A stretch of DNA of 10,202 bases from Bdellovibrionaceae bacterium UBA2351 (GTDB lineage: Bacteria; Bdellovibrionota; Bdellovibrionia; Bdellovibrionales; Bdellovibrionaceae), in the NCBI GenBank assembly GCA_002344565.1, contig DDTZ01000109.1, forward strand, positions 1 to 10,202, given 5' to 3'. The notes under the pieces were generated by a model. That model was not told the DNA's origin, did not search any database, and saw only the letters and a program-made list of their open reading frames with translations. Shown piece by piece: positions 1-6,076 of this stretch. Made by a program: the position numbers and the translations under genes. Position 1 is the stretch's first letter; every line of letters starts with the position of its first letter.

Positions 1-1658
1 TCTACTTCGGCGACTCGCGCACCATTTGTCAAACTATGCGAACCAAAGTTCGCAGTTTTTATAAAACCCCGATTTTTTTCGGGGTTTTTTATTTTTAGCT
101 CCTGTTCATAAAAATCTTTGTCCAAGTTCCAATAAATCTTAATCGAATCCACTCCAATTTCGACCCTGTGGATGAATTTCTGCATAAGGCTTCGCCTGAT
201 ATTGAAATCAGGATTATTTTTAATTGTATGGTTAGCGAACTCCGCAAACTCTTCAAACGTCTCAATGGGGATAAGTCTTTCATCAATATTCAAATCCTTT
301 ATCTTTAAAAGCCCTTCCTCCAGTTCTTTTTTAACCGACTCAAGCTTTTCCATTTGCTTAAAGATTGGCGTGGCCGAAACCGTTTTAGGCAGCATTGACA
401 ATCTTTCGGCCAATGCATCTAATTGCGAACTCACACCATAAAGTTTGGCCTTTAGTTTTCCACGTTCTGACTCTTCGTCGTTATTTTTATGAATGGCTTT
501 CACTTTATTTTGAAGTTCTATTAAAAATTTTTGGCTTTCAATAAATTTACAAAACTCACCCCATACCAAGGCTTCAGCTTTCTTTGCCTGAACTCGTGTT
601 GGTTCACACTGGAAAGTTTTTTTGGTTAAAGTAGAATTTCGTTTTGTCGCCCATGAATGTTCATAATAAGGAACTTTGCCATTTCTTCCTGTCGCAGACT
701 TTCCTGGCATATGGTCACCACACTTCATACAAAAAGCCACACCTGATAACAAATATGGATGCTTGCTGGTTTCTTTGAGTGGTTTTAATCGTGAATGATT
801 TTTTGTAAGCTTTTCGTTTGCTCGCTGAAAAATCATTTCATCAACGATGGGCTCCCAAACAGCTTTGACTTCCTTTACCTCACCTTTTTGGGTGTAAGTT
901 TTAATACCGATGTAGGCTTTGTTACGAATTATTGCTTGCAAGTTATCAACTGTAAAATGACCAATCCTCATTCGTGAACCGCCACCTTCTAAATGAGCTT
1001 TAGCCTTGTAACCATTATCATTCATCCAACGAGCAGCACGAGATAAACTGCCTTCTCGTAAAAATGCTTCAAAGGCAATTCTAACAGTGGTTGCATGAGG
1101 TTCATCAATATCCAAGCTTCCATTTTTTGTGTAATACTTTTTATAACCTAAAGGGATGGTTCCACCGTTATAAAGTCCACGGCTAGCACGCGCTAAAATA
1201 TTGGCAGAAACTCTTTCACTGGTTTGCTTTCTCTCGAATTGAGCAAAGTTCATCAATTGAAACAACAACATTTCACCTGCGGCCGTGGTGGTATCAAAAT
1301 CTTCGCGCAGACTCATGAAGCTGCATTTAACTTCACTCATCATGTCCCACATATTTAAGAAGTCTCTGTTATTTCTGGAGAGCCTTGAAATTTCTGTGAC
1401 CATGATAAGATTTATTTTTTGTGCGCTCATGTCTATAAGCATGGATTGCAAAGCAGGCCTATTCATGTCCTTCGCTGAAATACCCGCATCCACATAGACA
1501 TTAAAAATTTGGCCGAAGTTGGAGTGTTTATTTCTAAAAGTGACAGCTTCACGAAGCCGCTGCTCTTGATTTTTAATGGAGCCTTCAGGGTTTTCGGCTT
1601 GCTCTTCAGTTGAAACTCTAATGTACAAACCAATGTTGAAATTTTTGTTCTTAAGCAT
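1..1658 (-). CDS. Large serine recombinase (site-specific integrase/resolvase family), 3' end outside window
   Basis: Reading the minus strand from ATG at 1658 gives about 552 codons without a stop. The N-terminal resolvase domain has the catalytic serine in YIRVSTEEQ (Ser16), the arginine-rich segment EISRLSRNNRDF near residue 90, and FAQFERKQTSERV near residue 140. A recombinase domain follows, then a zinc-ribbon-like region with CMKC near residue 311, a candidate ligand His near 335 and Cys near 352, then a coiled-coil segment around 380-455. This is the order seen in large serine recombinases, which integrate and excise mobile elements by a serine-DNA intermediate. An AAGGA ribosome site precedes the ATG, and the start overlaps the stop of the small upstream gene. 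Oddly, the frame stays open through both terminator hairpins and off the edge. The C-terminal 30 or so codons may therefore be flanking DNA read through an attachment junction. The family call is firm; the true C-terminus is unknown. Confidence 0.93.
   Translation of the reverse strand, partial: MLKNKNFNIGLYIRVSTEEQAENPEGSIKNQEQRLREAVTFRNKHSNFGQIFNVYVDAGISAKDMNRPALQSMLIDMSAQKINLIMVTEISRLSRNNRDFLNMWDMMSEVKCSFMSLREDFDTTTAAGEMLLFQLMNFAQFERKQTSERVSANILARASRGLYNGGTIPLGYKKYYTKNGSLDIDEPHATTVRIAFEAFLREGSLSRAARWMNDNGYKAKAHLEGGGSRMRIGHFTVDNLQAIIRNKAYIGIKTYTQKGEVKEVKAVWEPIVDEMIFQRANEKLTKNHSRLKPLKETSKHPYLLSGVAFCMKCGDHMPGKSATGRNGKVPYYEHSWATKRNSTLTKKTFQCEPTRVQAKKAEALVWGEFCKFIESQKFLIELQNKVKAIHKNNDEESERGKLKAKLYGVSSQLDALAERLSMLPKTVSATPIFKQMEKLESVKKELEEGLLKIKDLNIDERLIPIETFEEFAEFANHTIKNNPDFNIRRSLMQKFIHRVEIGVDSIKIYWNLDKDFYEQELKIKNPEKNRGFIKTANFGSHSLTNGARVAEV
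37..60 (+). terminator. Intrinsic terminator (first of two)
   Basis: A perfect 7-bp stem, TGCGAAC (37-43) and GTTCGCA (48-54), closes a CAAA loop and is followed by G and five T. This is a classical intrinsic terminator for plus-strand transcription arriving from left of the window. It lies inside the open minus-strand frame of the serine recombinase. Confidence 0.7.
63..96 (+). terminator. Intrinsic terminator, probably bidirectional
   Basis: Ten-base perfect arms, AAAACCCCGA (63-72) and TCGGGGTTTT (79-88), flank a six-T loop, and T-rich sequence continues to 96. The A-run before the stem and the T-run after it allow termination in both directions: for transcripts from the left and for the minus-strand recombinase message. 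It sits 7 nt after the first hairpin. Confidence 0.8.
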
Positions 1659-1845
1659 CTGATCCCGTCCTTTTTAAAAGATTATCTTTTACATTTGACG
1701 AGTCAGAGAATGACTTCTTCTGGAGCTGGCAGAGTTCAATATAAATAATATTGGCCACTTCTTCAATCATTTGTTCATACACCTTTTCATTAAATTGTTT
1801 GTTTCTTAAGTTTATTACTTCGATCTCGTCCCATTTTTTATTCAT
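1651..1845 (-). CDS. Small hypothetical protein co-translated with the recombinase
   Basis: A 64-residue charged, mostly helical protein with no domain I recognise. The N-terminal part is rich in Lys, Glu and Asn, and there is a short hydrophobic stretch around ANIIYIELC (residues 31-39). The ATG at 1845 has a modest AGGGA ribosome site 7-8 nt upstream. Its stop TAA overlaps the recombinase start (ATGCTTAA, 8 nt shared), so translation of the two is probably coupled. That position is compatible with a recombinase accessory factor such as a directionality factor or regulator, but this is context inference only. Confidence 0.6.
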   Translation of the reverse strand: MNKKWDEIEVINLRNKQFNEKVYEQMIEEVANIIYIELCQLQKKSFSDSSNVKDNLLKRTGSDA

Positions 1846-1903
1846 GAGCTATCCCTATTTTTTATGGATATACTCAAATCATCACTCAAAACTTCTCGCA
1901 CTT

Positions 1904-2021
1904 TTGCCGCCGCCCAAACTGACTTAAACCTTTCGATCCGTGACCCCTTTCCACCAGATCGTTGGGGGGGAGGGGTCACGGAAAAAGAAAGGTAAAAATG
2001 AGCCATTCATTGCGGCGGCAA
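1904..2021. repeat. Nested interrupted inverted repeat of about 118 nt
   Basis: Three arm pairs share one centre. The outer pair is TTGCCGCCGC (1904-1913) with GCGGCGGCAA (2012-2021), 10 of 10. The middle pair is ACCTTTC (1928-1934) with GAAAGGT (1987-1993), 7 of 7. The inner pair is TCCGTGACCCCT (1937-1948) with AGGGGTCACGGA (1971-1982), 12 of 12. A G-run (1964-1970) lies in the apical loop. The GC-rich arms contrast with the AT-rich surroundings. It lies upstream of the recombinase operon. It could be an extruding cruciform, a structured RNA, a miniature mobile element or a recombinase accessory site; no family is recognised. Confidence 0.8.
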
Positions 2022-2070
2022 ATACCTAACATCAATTAGAAAAATCGATTTAAAAGCCATTTAATCGCAT

Positions 2071-2105
2071 CCTAGAGTAGTGTTCCCACCGAGAACACTG
2101 CTAGG
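2071..2105 (+). other. Hairpin with a loop complementary to the downstream terminator loop
   Basis: CCTAG (2071-2075) and CTAGG (2101-2105) flank a perfect stem, AGTGTTC (2079-2085) with GAACACT (2093-2099), around loop CCACCGA. TTCCCACCG (2083-2091) is the exact reverse complement of CGGTGGGAA (2139-2147) in the next hairpin. A second GAACACTG copy at 2105-2112 offers an alternative partner for the left arm. It is probably part of a plus-strand structured RNA ending at the terminator near 2170. Function unknown. Confidence 0.55.
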
Positions 2106-2127
2106 AACACTGTTTTACACGCGAGCT

Positions 2128-2170
2128 AACAATATGCCCGGTGGGAATATTGGTGGGCATATTGTTTTTT
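2128..2170 (+). terminator. Strong intrinsic terminator with long loop
   Basis: Twelve-base perfect arms, AACAATATGCCC (2128-2139) and GGGCATATTGTT (2155-2166), enclose a 15-nt loop and run into six T in total (2165-2170). The T-run fixes the plus-strand direction. No plus-strand gene ends upstream here; both neighbouring operons are on the minus strand. The terminator therefore implies a short plus-strand transcript, probably non-coding, starting somewhere in 1900-2080. Confidence 0.75.
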
Positions 2171-2173
2171 AGT

Positions 2174-2208
2174 AGTCTTCGCATGGCGAAGTCTTTAGCG
2201 AAGACTTC
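2174..2208. other. Two mutually exclusive hairpins
   Basis: AGTCTTCGC (2174-2182) pairs perfectly with GCGAAGACT (2198-2206), while GAAGTCT (2188-2194) pairs perfectly with AGACTTC (2202-2208). The two stems share the same right-hand bases, so only one can form. A third option, CTTCGC (2177-2182) with GCGAAG (2186-2191), has a 3-nt loop. On the minus strand this lies immediately after the tiny frame at 2212-2229, an arrangement like attenuator leaders. Confidence 0.5.
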
Positions 2209-2211
2209 TTA

Positions 2212-2229
2212 TTAGACTTTTGTTTTCAT
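2212..2229 (-). CDS. Possible five-codon leader peptide (MKTKV)
   Basis: The minus strand shows GGAGGTGAT, a near-ideal Shine-Dalgarno (2242-2234), 8 nt before ATG (2229). The frame is ATG AAA ACA AAA GTC TAA. The ribosome site is itself in a small hairpin, ATCACC (2234-2239) with GGTGAT (2248-2253). So strong a site before so short a frame suggests a regulatory leader or the relic of a truncated gene. Competing hairpins follow at once at 2174-2208. No expression evidence. Confidence 0.3.
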   Translation of the reverse strand: MKTKV

Positions 2230-2253
2230 TTTTATCACCTCCGTTTGGGTGAT

Positions 2254-2400
2254 CTATTAGCAAAGCTGTGCCAATTATTTTTGAATAGAGGTTTAGATGT
2301 AACTGGCTGATCTGACTTGTAATTAGAATTCGTTGGAGCCGAAATGATTTCGCATTTCTGAGAGAGTCTATCAAAAATGAGAGACTTAAAAGTGATCTGA
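2254..2400. other. Gene-free AT-rich spacer downstream of the nuclease/PLD pair
   Basis: I see no convincing gene. Two small symmetric elements are present: a 13-nt palindrome CGAAAT-G-ATTTCG (2340-2352), and a weak hairpin AGTCT (2365-2369) with AGACT (2382-2386) just after the stop of the PLD-like gene. Neither has a T-run that would make it an obvious terminator. A TTG-started minus-strand frame covers 2195-2404 but lacks protein-like features. Confidence 0.4.
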
Positions 2401-3045
2401 TCAATTTGAGCTTCTGGATAATTCTCTTTTATCTAGAAAATCGAGCAAATCTTTTAGATCATCTTCAGGAAGTGGCAACAAGAAGGCTGCTTTGTTTCCA
2501 AGTCCATTTAACGAGGTTCCAACAACAAGCCCTCTGGCTCTATCAGCAACCCAAATTCGATCATGGATCTCATCAGTTTCCTTCATTGTGAGCTGAATAT
2601 TATTGGTCTTACACTTTTTCATGATACTGTTCTTTACTTTTTTCGTAACAGTGTCACTGTGAATAATGTGGATCTTTTTTAGTGATGAAGAAGTCATGCG
2701 AGTGGATTTCTCAAATTCTTCAGCAATATGATCCGCCTCAGAGGATTCCCCTGAAAAAATATAGGGATCGACAATAATTAAATTTTCAACGTCTTTGGCA
2801 AAGTCCCTAATCTCTCTGATAGCGTCTTGGCGTGCTCCGCGAGCAACAAGCATTTCCAGGAAATCCCCCTTATTTTCCAAGGGACATTTTCTTTCTCGAA
2901 TGACCACAGGTCGTTCAAAAGGATGCAAAGGGAAAAATGGAAGTTCGTCGACATCAATATTTTCCGTAAGCTCTAAGTACTCGCGAAGTAACTCACGATG
3001 CTTACTAATTAAATTGTGATATCGCTTTCTTTGGGATTCATTCAT
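2401..3045 (-). CDS. PLD-like (HKD-type) protein paired with the upstream nuclease
   Basis: A 214-residue soluble protein. The N-terminal third is basic and helical. The rest looks like a single phospholipase D-type domain: a strand ending in IIVDPYIF (90-97), a second strand IHIIHS (125-130), and an active-site-like block with His161, Arg163 (in place of the usual Lys), Asp168, then GTSLNG (176-181). The H-x-R-x4-D spacing fits one HKD half, so an active enzyme would have to dimerise. PLD-fold proteins include phosphodiesterases and nucleases such as the BfiI class. It starts 6 nt after the stop of the nuclease gene, so the two are surely co-transcribed and likely act together. The Lys-to-Arg change could mean altered or lost catalysis. 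The family call is moderate; the role in defence is inferred from domain pairing and the mobile context. Confidence 0.75.
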   Translation of the reverse strand: MNESQRKRYHNLISKHRELLREYLELTENIDVDELPFFPLHPFERPVVIRERKCPLENKGDFLEMLVARGARQDAIREIRDFAKDVENLIIVDPYIFSGESSEADHIAEEFEKSTRMTSSSLKKIHIIHSDTVTKKVKNSIMKKCKTNNIQLTMKETDEIHDRIWVADRARGLVVGTSLNGLGNKAAFLLPLPEDDLKDLLDFLDKRELSRSSN

Positions 3046-3051
3046 AAAATT

Positions 3052-3816
3052 CTATCCAAATAATTTTTCAAACATTTCTTGATTGTATCTCTTTAAACTG
3101 TCCACAAACTCATTAACATAAAACATATCTGGAGCAGATCGTTGGGCAGTTACCTTCAGAGTGTAGTTTGGGGTCTCTTTGTCTAGCTCAAAGAGTACTA
3201 ATCCAACACCATGTAGGACACAAAGTGATTCAAGACGGCTTTGATCTTCGGCCTGAATTGTTTTTGGCATGACAATGTAGGCCTTTGTTGAAAATAGTTT
3301 GTACGCAATAGCCTGACCAAAAGCCACAACCGATTGAGTTGGGTCAATTTTAATTTCCACGGAAATAACTTCAGGAGTAAATTTGATCAATTGAGAGGCG
3401 AGAGGTTTATATACGCCGATGACATCAGGGGTACCCCACTTCTTGCCCAAGGCAGCCCCACCCAATGGAGTCGATATCACAACTTCATCTAAGTCATTTT
3501 TTAACCAATCAGAAAAAGATTGATAAAAATCTTCTTCACGGGCTTTCCCATTTTTCGACACTTCTTCAGTCTCATGGGGAGACTCTGCTGCTGATCCATC
3601 ATCAATATGCTTAAAAAGACCTCTGGCTGGCTTGGTTATCTCGTTGGGAAAAAGAGCATCTAGATTCCAGATAGACCCGTTAATCGTATTCACCGGTGTT
3701 TCTACATCTGTTTCCAATATTGAATTAACAATTTGGGAATAGCGAATACCTCCGGGAGTATTCTTGATAAGCTCTCTGGCTTTTTGTCTGATTGAATTTT
3801 GATTTAGCTTTGCCAT
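3052..3816 (-). CDS. Winged-helix / PD-(D/E)XK nuclease-like protein
   Basis: 254 residues. The N-terminus (about 7-70) looks like a HARE-HTH or winged-helix DNA-binding module (ARELIKNTPGGIRYSQI, then TPVNTINGSIWNL). A linker rich in acidic and small residues spans 72-92. The C-terminal part has PD-(D/E)XK features in the expected order: an acidic helix around Glu94-Glu95, GTPDVIGV with Asp131, VEIK with Glu154 and Lys156, and GQAIAYK with Gln168. This is the layout of restriction-type endonucleases, which use Mg2+ to cut DNA. The ATG at 3816 has an AAGG site about 9 nt upstream. It is the first gene of a two-gene unit with the PLD-like protein. No methyltransferase gene is next to it, so it is not a standard restriction-modification pair. 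A housekeeping role is unlikely; the target is unknown. Confidence 0.8.
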   Translation of the reverse strand: MAKLNQNSIRQKARELIKNTPGGIRYSQIVNSILETDVETPVNTINGSIWNLDALFPNEITKPARGLFKHIDDGSAAESPHETEEVSKNGKAREEDFYQSFSDWLKNDLDEVVISTPLGGAALGKKWGTPDVIGVYKPLASQLIKFTPEVISVEIKIDPTQSVVAFGQAIAYKLFSTKAYIVMPKTIQAEDQSRLESLCVLHGVGLVLFELDKETPNYTLKVTAQRSAPDMFYVNEFVDSLKRYNQEMFEKLFG

Positions 3817-3973
3817 AAGCCGCCTTAATTGCCGTCTCTAAGTGTAATTATGTTTAATCGCTAATCGGTATTTAAATGTGAATCTTGAACGAAAAACGCG
3901 CCAAGTTCCCAAATACAGAAGACTTTTTCTATTGAAAGTGATAAAAATTATGAATGGAAATAAGAAAAGAGAT

Positions 3974-4016
3974 AACCTCGGCATCATGTCTAAGACAGAG
4001 GAAAACCGAGGTTTTC
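3974..4016. promoter_or_regulatory. Overlapping palindromes between the divergent cassettes (candidate operator)
   Basis: AACCTCGG (3974-3981) is the reverse complement of CCGAGGTT (4006-4013), with a minor stem TGTC/GACA (3987-3990 and 3994-3997) inside. The right part is also a compact palindrome, GAAAACC-GA-GGTTTTC (4001-4016). It lies 44 nt before the Abi start and in the 243-nt spacer shared with the nuclease pair, a suitable place for a dyad-binding repressor. I found no convincing -35/-10 pair in this spacer. Confidence 0.45.
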
Positions 4017-4059
4017 ATAAATAGTATCGGTGATTTTCTCAGAAAAATCAAGAGGTTGT

Positions 4060-4743
4060 ATGACTAAAAAACAACCCAATTATTCCCATATATTCAATAG
4101 CTTAAGCGCTGACCGACTTGAAAAATACAAAAAACACAAGGACAAGACCTTTGGCGATCTCGAAACCGTCCAGCGTTATCTTTACAATATTGAGGTGTCT
4201 GCTGAGGTCAGTAAAGCCGTTCATATTTTAGAAGTCGTCCTCCGTAATCAGCTCGCCCACGAATGGAATAAATTTTTATCTTGCTCAGATTGGCCTATGA
4301 ACAAGCAAGGCATCCCAACTACAAATAAGTTTCAACGTATGCACCAGAAAATTGATGAGGCCATTTCACGCGCGGGAGGTAGGCACAAAAATGGAAAAGT
4401 CATTGCTGAATTATCTTTTGGATTCTGGGTGCACCTTTTTGACTCCAAATTTGATGTTCAAAACATCAAGCTCGTTCAGAAAATTTTACCTCAACGTACT
4501 CAATGGGATAAGGCCCTTACAAAAGAAATAAAAAATATTCGTGATGATTTTCAGATGATCAATGAATTGAGAAATCGTGTAGCCCACCACGAGCCAATTT
4601 TTCATCAAAAAGATTTAGATCAAAAATACGCTCTGATTATTCGCTATATTTCAGAAATTAATCCAGCTTGCTTAGATTTGGTAAATCAGGCGAAATTTCA
4701 GGATTGGCGCATGAGCAGATGGCATGGGATTGTATTTCCTTAG
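4060..4743 (+). CDS. Abi-family (Abi_2/AbiD/F-like) HEPN protein
   Basis: 227 residues from ATG at 4060, preferred over GTG at 4030 because AGAGG lies just before it and the extra ten residues look unlike the family. Abi_2-type proteins cause abortive infection in phage-infected cells and carry HEPN-type RNase motifs. Here the C-terminal block is RNRVAHHEPI with Arg171 and His176 (R-x4-H), the diagnostic family motif. A second R-x4-H, RNQLAH (Arg62, His67), lies in the N-terminal helix following LEVV. No signal peptide or membrane segment is seen, so it should be cytoplasmic. It leads a plus-strand row with the coiled-coil membrane protein (72 nt later) and the M41-like protease. RNA cleavage leading to growth arrest is the family-based expectation. 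The family call is confident; the trigger is unknown. Confidence 0.88.
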   Translation: MTKKQPNYSHIFNSLSADRLEKYKKHKDKTFGDLETVQRYLYNIEVSAEVSKAVHILEVVLRNQLAHEWNKFLSCSDWPMNKQGIPTTNKFQRMHQKIDEAISRAGGRHKNGKVIAELSFGFWVHLFDSKFDVQNIKLVQKILPQRTQWDKALTKEIKNIRDDFQMINELRNRVAHHEPIFHQKDLDQKYALIIRYISEINPACLDLVNQAKFQDWRMSRWHGIVFP

Positions 4744-4752
4744 CCCTTAACC

Positions 4753-4782
4753 TTGACGCTGACTAAAACGAACCCATATTGT
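4753..4782 (+). promoter_or_regulatory. Candidate sigma-70-type promoter for the coiled-coil gene
   Basis: TTGACG (4753-4758) and TATTGT (4777-4782) are separated by 18 nt, placing a start site near 4789 and leaving a leader of about 27 nt with GAGG before ATG 4816. The coiled-coil and protease genes could therefore be expressed apart from the Abi gene. Match by eye only. Confidence 0.4.
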
Positions 4783-4815
4783 GTTGACTCTTATTGTATT
4801 AGCTTTGAGGTAAAA

Positions 4816-6039
4816 ATGGATTTAACAGGAATTATTGAAAAATTAAAGGAATGTGAAACTGGGTGGGCTGCGCTAGCACAAGTTCCTGACGACCTTTTTA
4901 ACGCATTGCCAGGATTAAATAAGACGGATGTCTCATCAATAATCAGCAGTTCAAGAATTCGACTTGAAATGGCTCAAGAAACAAATCAAAAAATTAACCC
5001 AATTTATTTTCTTCAAATTTCCCAAAGTGTAAATAATCTTCAGCTGTACATAAAGCAACACATCCCTAGTAACCCACAGGGACATGTGCCGGGCCTGCAA
5101 GGGGTTTTATCTGGATTGGTGTTAGCTATTGATTTGGGTGTAATTCCAACTGGCGAATCTGAACAAGAGGAGTCACTTACCAGTAAAATTGCATCCAAAC
5201 TTCAAAATAAATTGGCTGAGTCATTGGCAAAATCTTCTGCTGCCGAAAGTATGCTTAAAACTGTTCAGGTTTCGATAGAACAAGCCAAAAATGCTGATAC
5301 AGCTCTAAAAGAAGCTGTCAAAACCTCACAAGATGTTGCTGGAAAAATTGAAGAGCGTGATCGTACAACAAGCGAAGCAACCGCAAGAATCAATGAAACG
5401 GAAAAGAAAAGTAAAACTCTAGTAACAGAACTTGAAGGGAATTTAAAGAAAGTTAATGACAGTAGCAATGAGGTCCAAAAACAGCAGCAGGAATTGAATG
5501 CAATTTCTGAAAAGTTACAAAAGAAATTAACAGAAGCACAGCAACTACTTGAAGACGCCAACAGACATGGTTTAGCCGGCGCATTTAAAACACGCAAAGA
5601 TGATTTAAGCTGGCCAACAAAATTTTGGATTTTTACTTTTTTAATTTCTGTAGGAGCTTTAACTTATTTTGCTCTAACAAATCTAGCGGACTCGGATTGG
5701 CATAAAATTTTATTACGATTGCCGTTAACCGCTCCCTTGATTTGGCTTGGTTGGTTTTCTGTTAAGCAATATGGCTATAATAGACGGATTCAGGAAGATT
5801 ATGCTTTTAAAGTTGCTTCTGCTATGTCTTTTCAAGGTTATAAAAATGAATTAACAACGGACGCAGATCTGTTGAAATTGCTTCGCCAATCGGCGATTGA
5901 AAATTTTTCAGCAAATCCAATTCGTATTTATAGTGAGCAGAAAAATCATGGCAGTCCACTACACGAACTTTTTGAAAATGTCTCAGAAGATAAGTTGAAG
6001 AAAATTGCTGATATTGTAAAAGCCTTGTCGGTAAAATAA
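4816..6039 (+). CDS. Coiled-coil protein with two C-terminal membrane segments
   Basis: 407 residues from ATG 4816, chosen because GAGG lies 6 nt upstream; an in-frame TTG at 4753 coincides with a promoter-like hexamer instead. Residues 1-115 form a soluble N-terminal region. About 121-248 is Lys/Glu/Gln/Ala-rich and strongly coiled-coil in pattern, without proline. Two hydrophobic segments follow, about 269-287 (FWIFTFLISVGALTYFAL) and 301-316 (LPLTAPLIWLGWF), with a short polar hairpin between them. A conserved-looking block EDYAFKVASAMSFQGYKNE (327-345) comes next, then a charged helical tail. The predicted shape is a membrane-anchored hairpin with a large cytoplasmic coiled coil. I do not recognise a named family with certainty. 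The protease gene begins 37 nt downstream. Its place between an Abi protein and a protease suggests a sensor or membrane-acting part, but that is inference. Confidence 0.75.
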   Translation: MDLTGIIEKLKECETGWAALAQVPDDLFNALPGLNKTDVSSIISSSRIRLEMAQETNQKINPIYFLQISQSVNNLQLYIKQHIPSNPQGHVPGLQGVLSGLVLAIDLGVIPTGESEQEESLTSKIASKLQNKLAESLAKSSAAESMLKTVQVSIEQAKNADTALKEAVKTSQDVAGKIEERDRTTSEATARINETEKKSKTLVTELEGNLKKVNDSSNEVQKQQQELNAISEKLQKKLTEAQQLLEDANRHGLAGAFKTRKDDLSWPTKFWIFTFLISVGALTYFALTNLADSDWHKILLRLPLTAPLIWLGWFSVKQYGYNRRIQEDYAFKVASAMSFQGYKNELTTDADLLKLLRQSAIENFSANPIRIYSEQKNHGSPLHELFENVSEDKLKKIADIVKALSVK

Positions 6040-6076
6040 TGTAAAAGTCATTTATGCAGATAAAAGTAATTTATTA

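Noticed and set aside
1..24. CTCGCGCACCA followed by terminators looks like a plus-strand tRNA 3' end
   Set aside because: The preceding 13 bases do not give a T-loop of the TTCRANY type or a matching T-stem, so no tRNA is called; sequence left of the window would decide.
1..24. Minus-strand GCGCGAGTCGCCGAAGTAGA resembles the 5' end of a Leu/Ser tRNA
   Set aside because: The D-loop lacks the usual GG and the rest is outside the window; the similarity is too short.
1904..2030. Integron attC site, because ACCTAAC next to the inverted repeat matches RYYYAAC
   Set aside because: The partner GTTRRRY box is not at the opposite end and the orientation is wrong, and no integron integrase is present.
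2071..2170. Type III toxin-antitoxin repeat RNA (ToxI-like) before a terminator
   Set aside because: No ToxN-like RNase gene lies downstream on the plus strand and there is no regular tandem array.
2195..2404. TTG-started 69-residue minus-strand frame downstream of the PLD-like gene
   Set aside because: No ribosome site, no domain-like pattern, and it spans the hairpins and leader; probably a chance open frame.
5265..5597. Minus-strand open frame of 110 codons, Ser/Cys/Phe-rich
   Set aside because: It is the antisense of the coiled-coil region; its composition is explained by the Glu/Lys/Gln-rich opposite strand.
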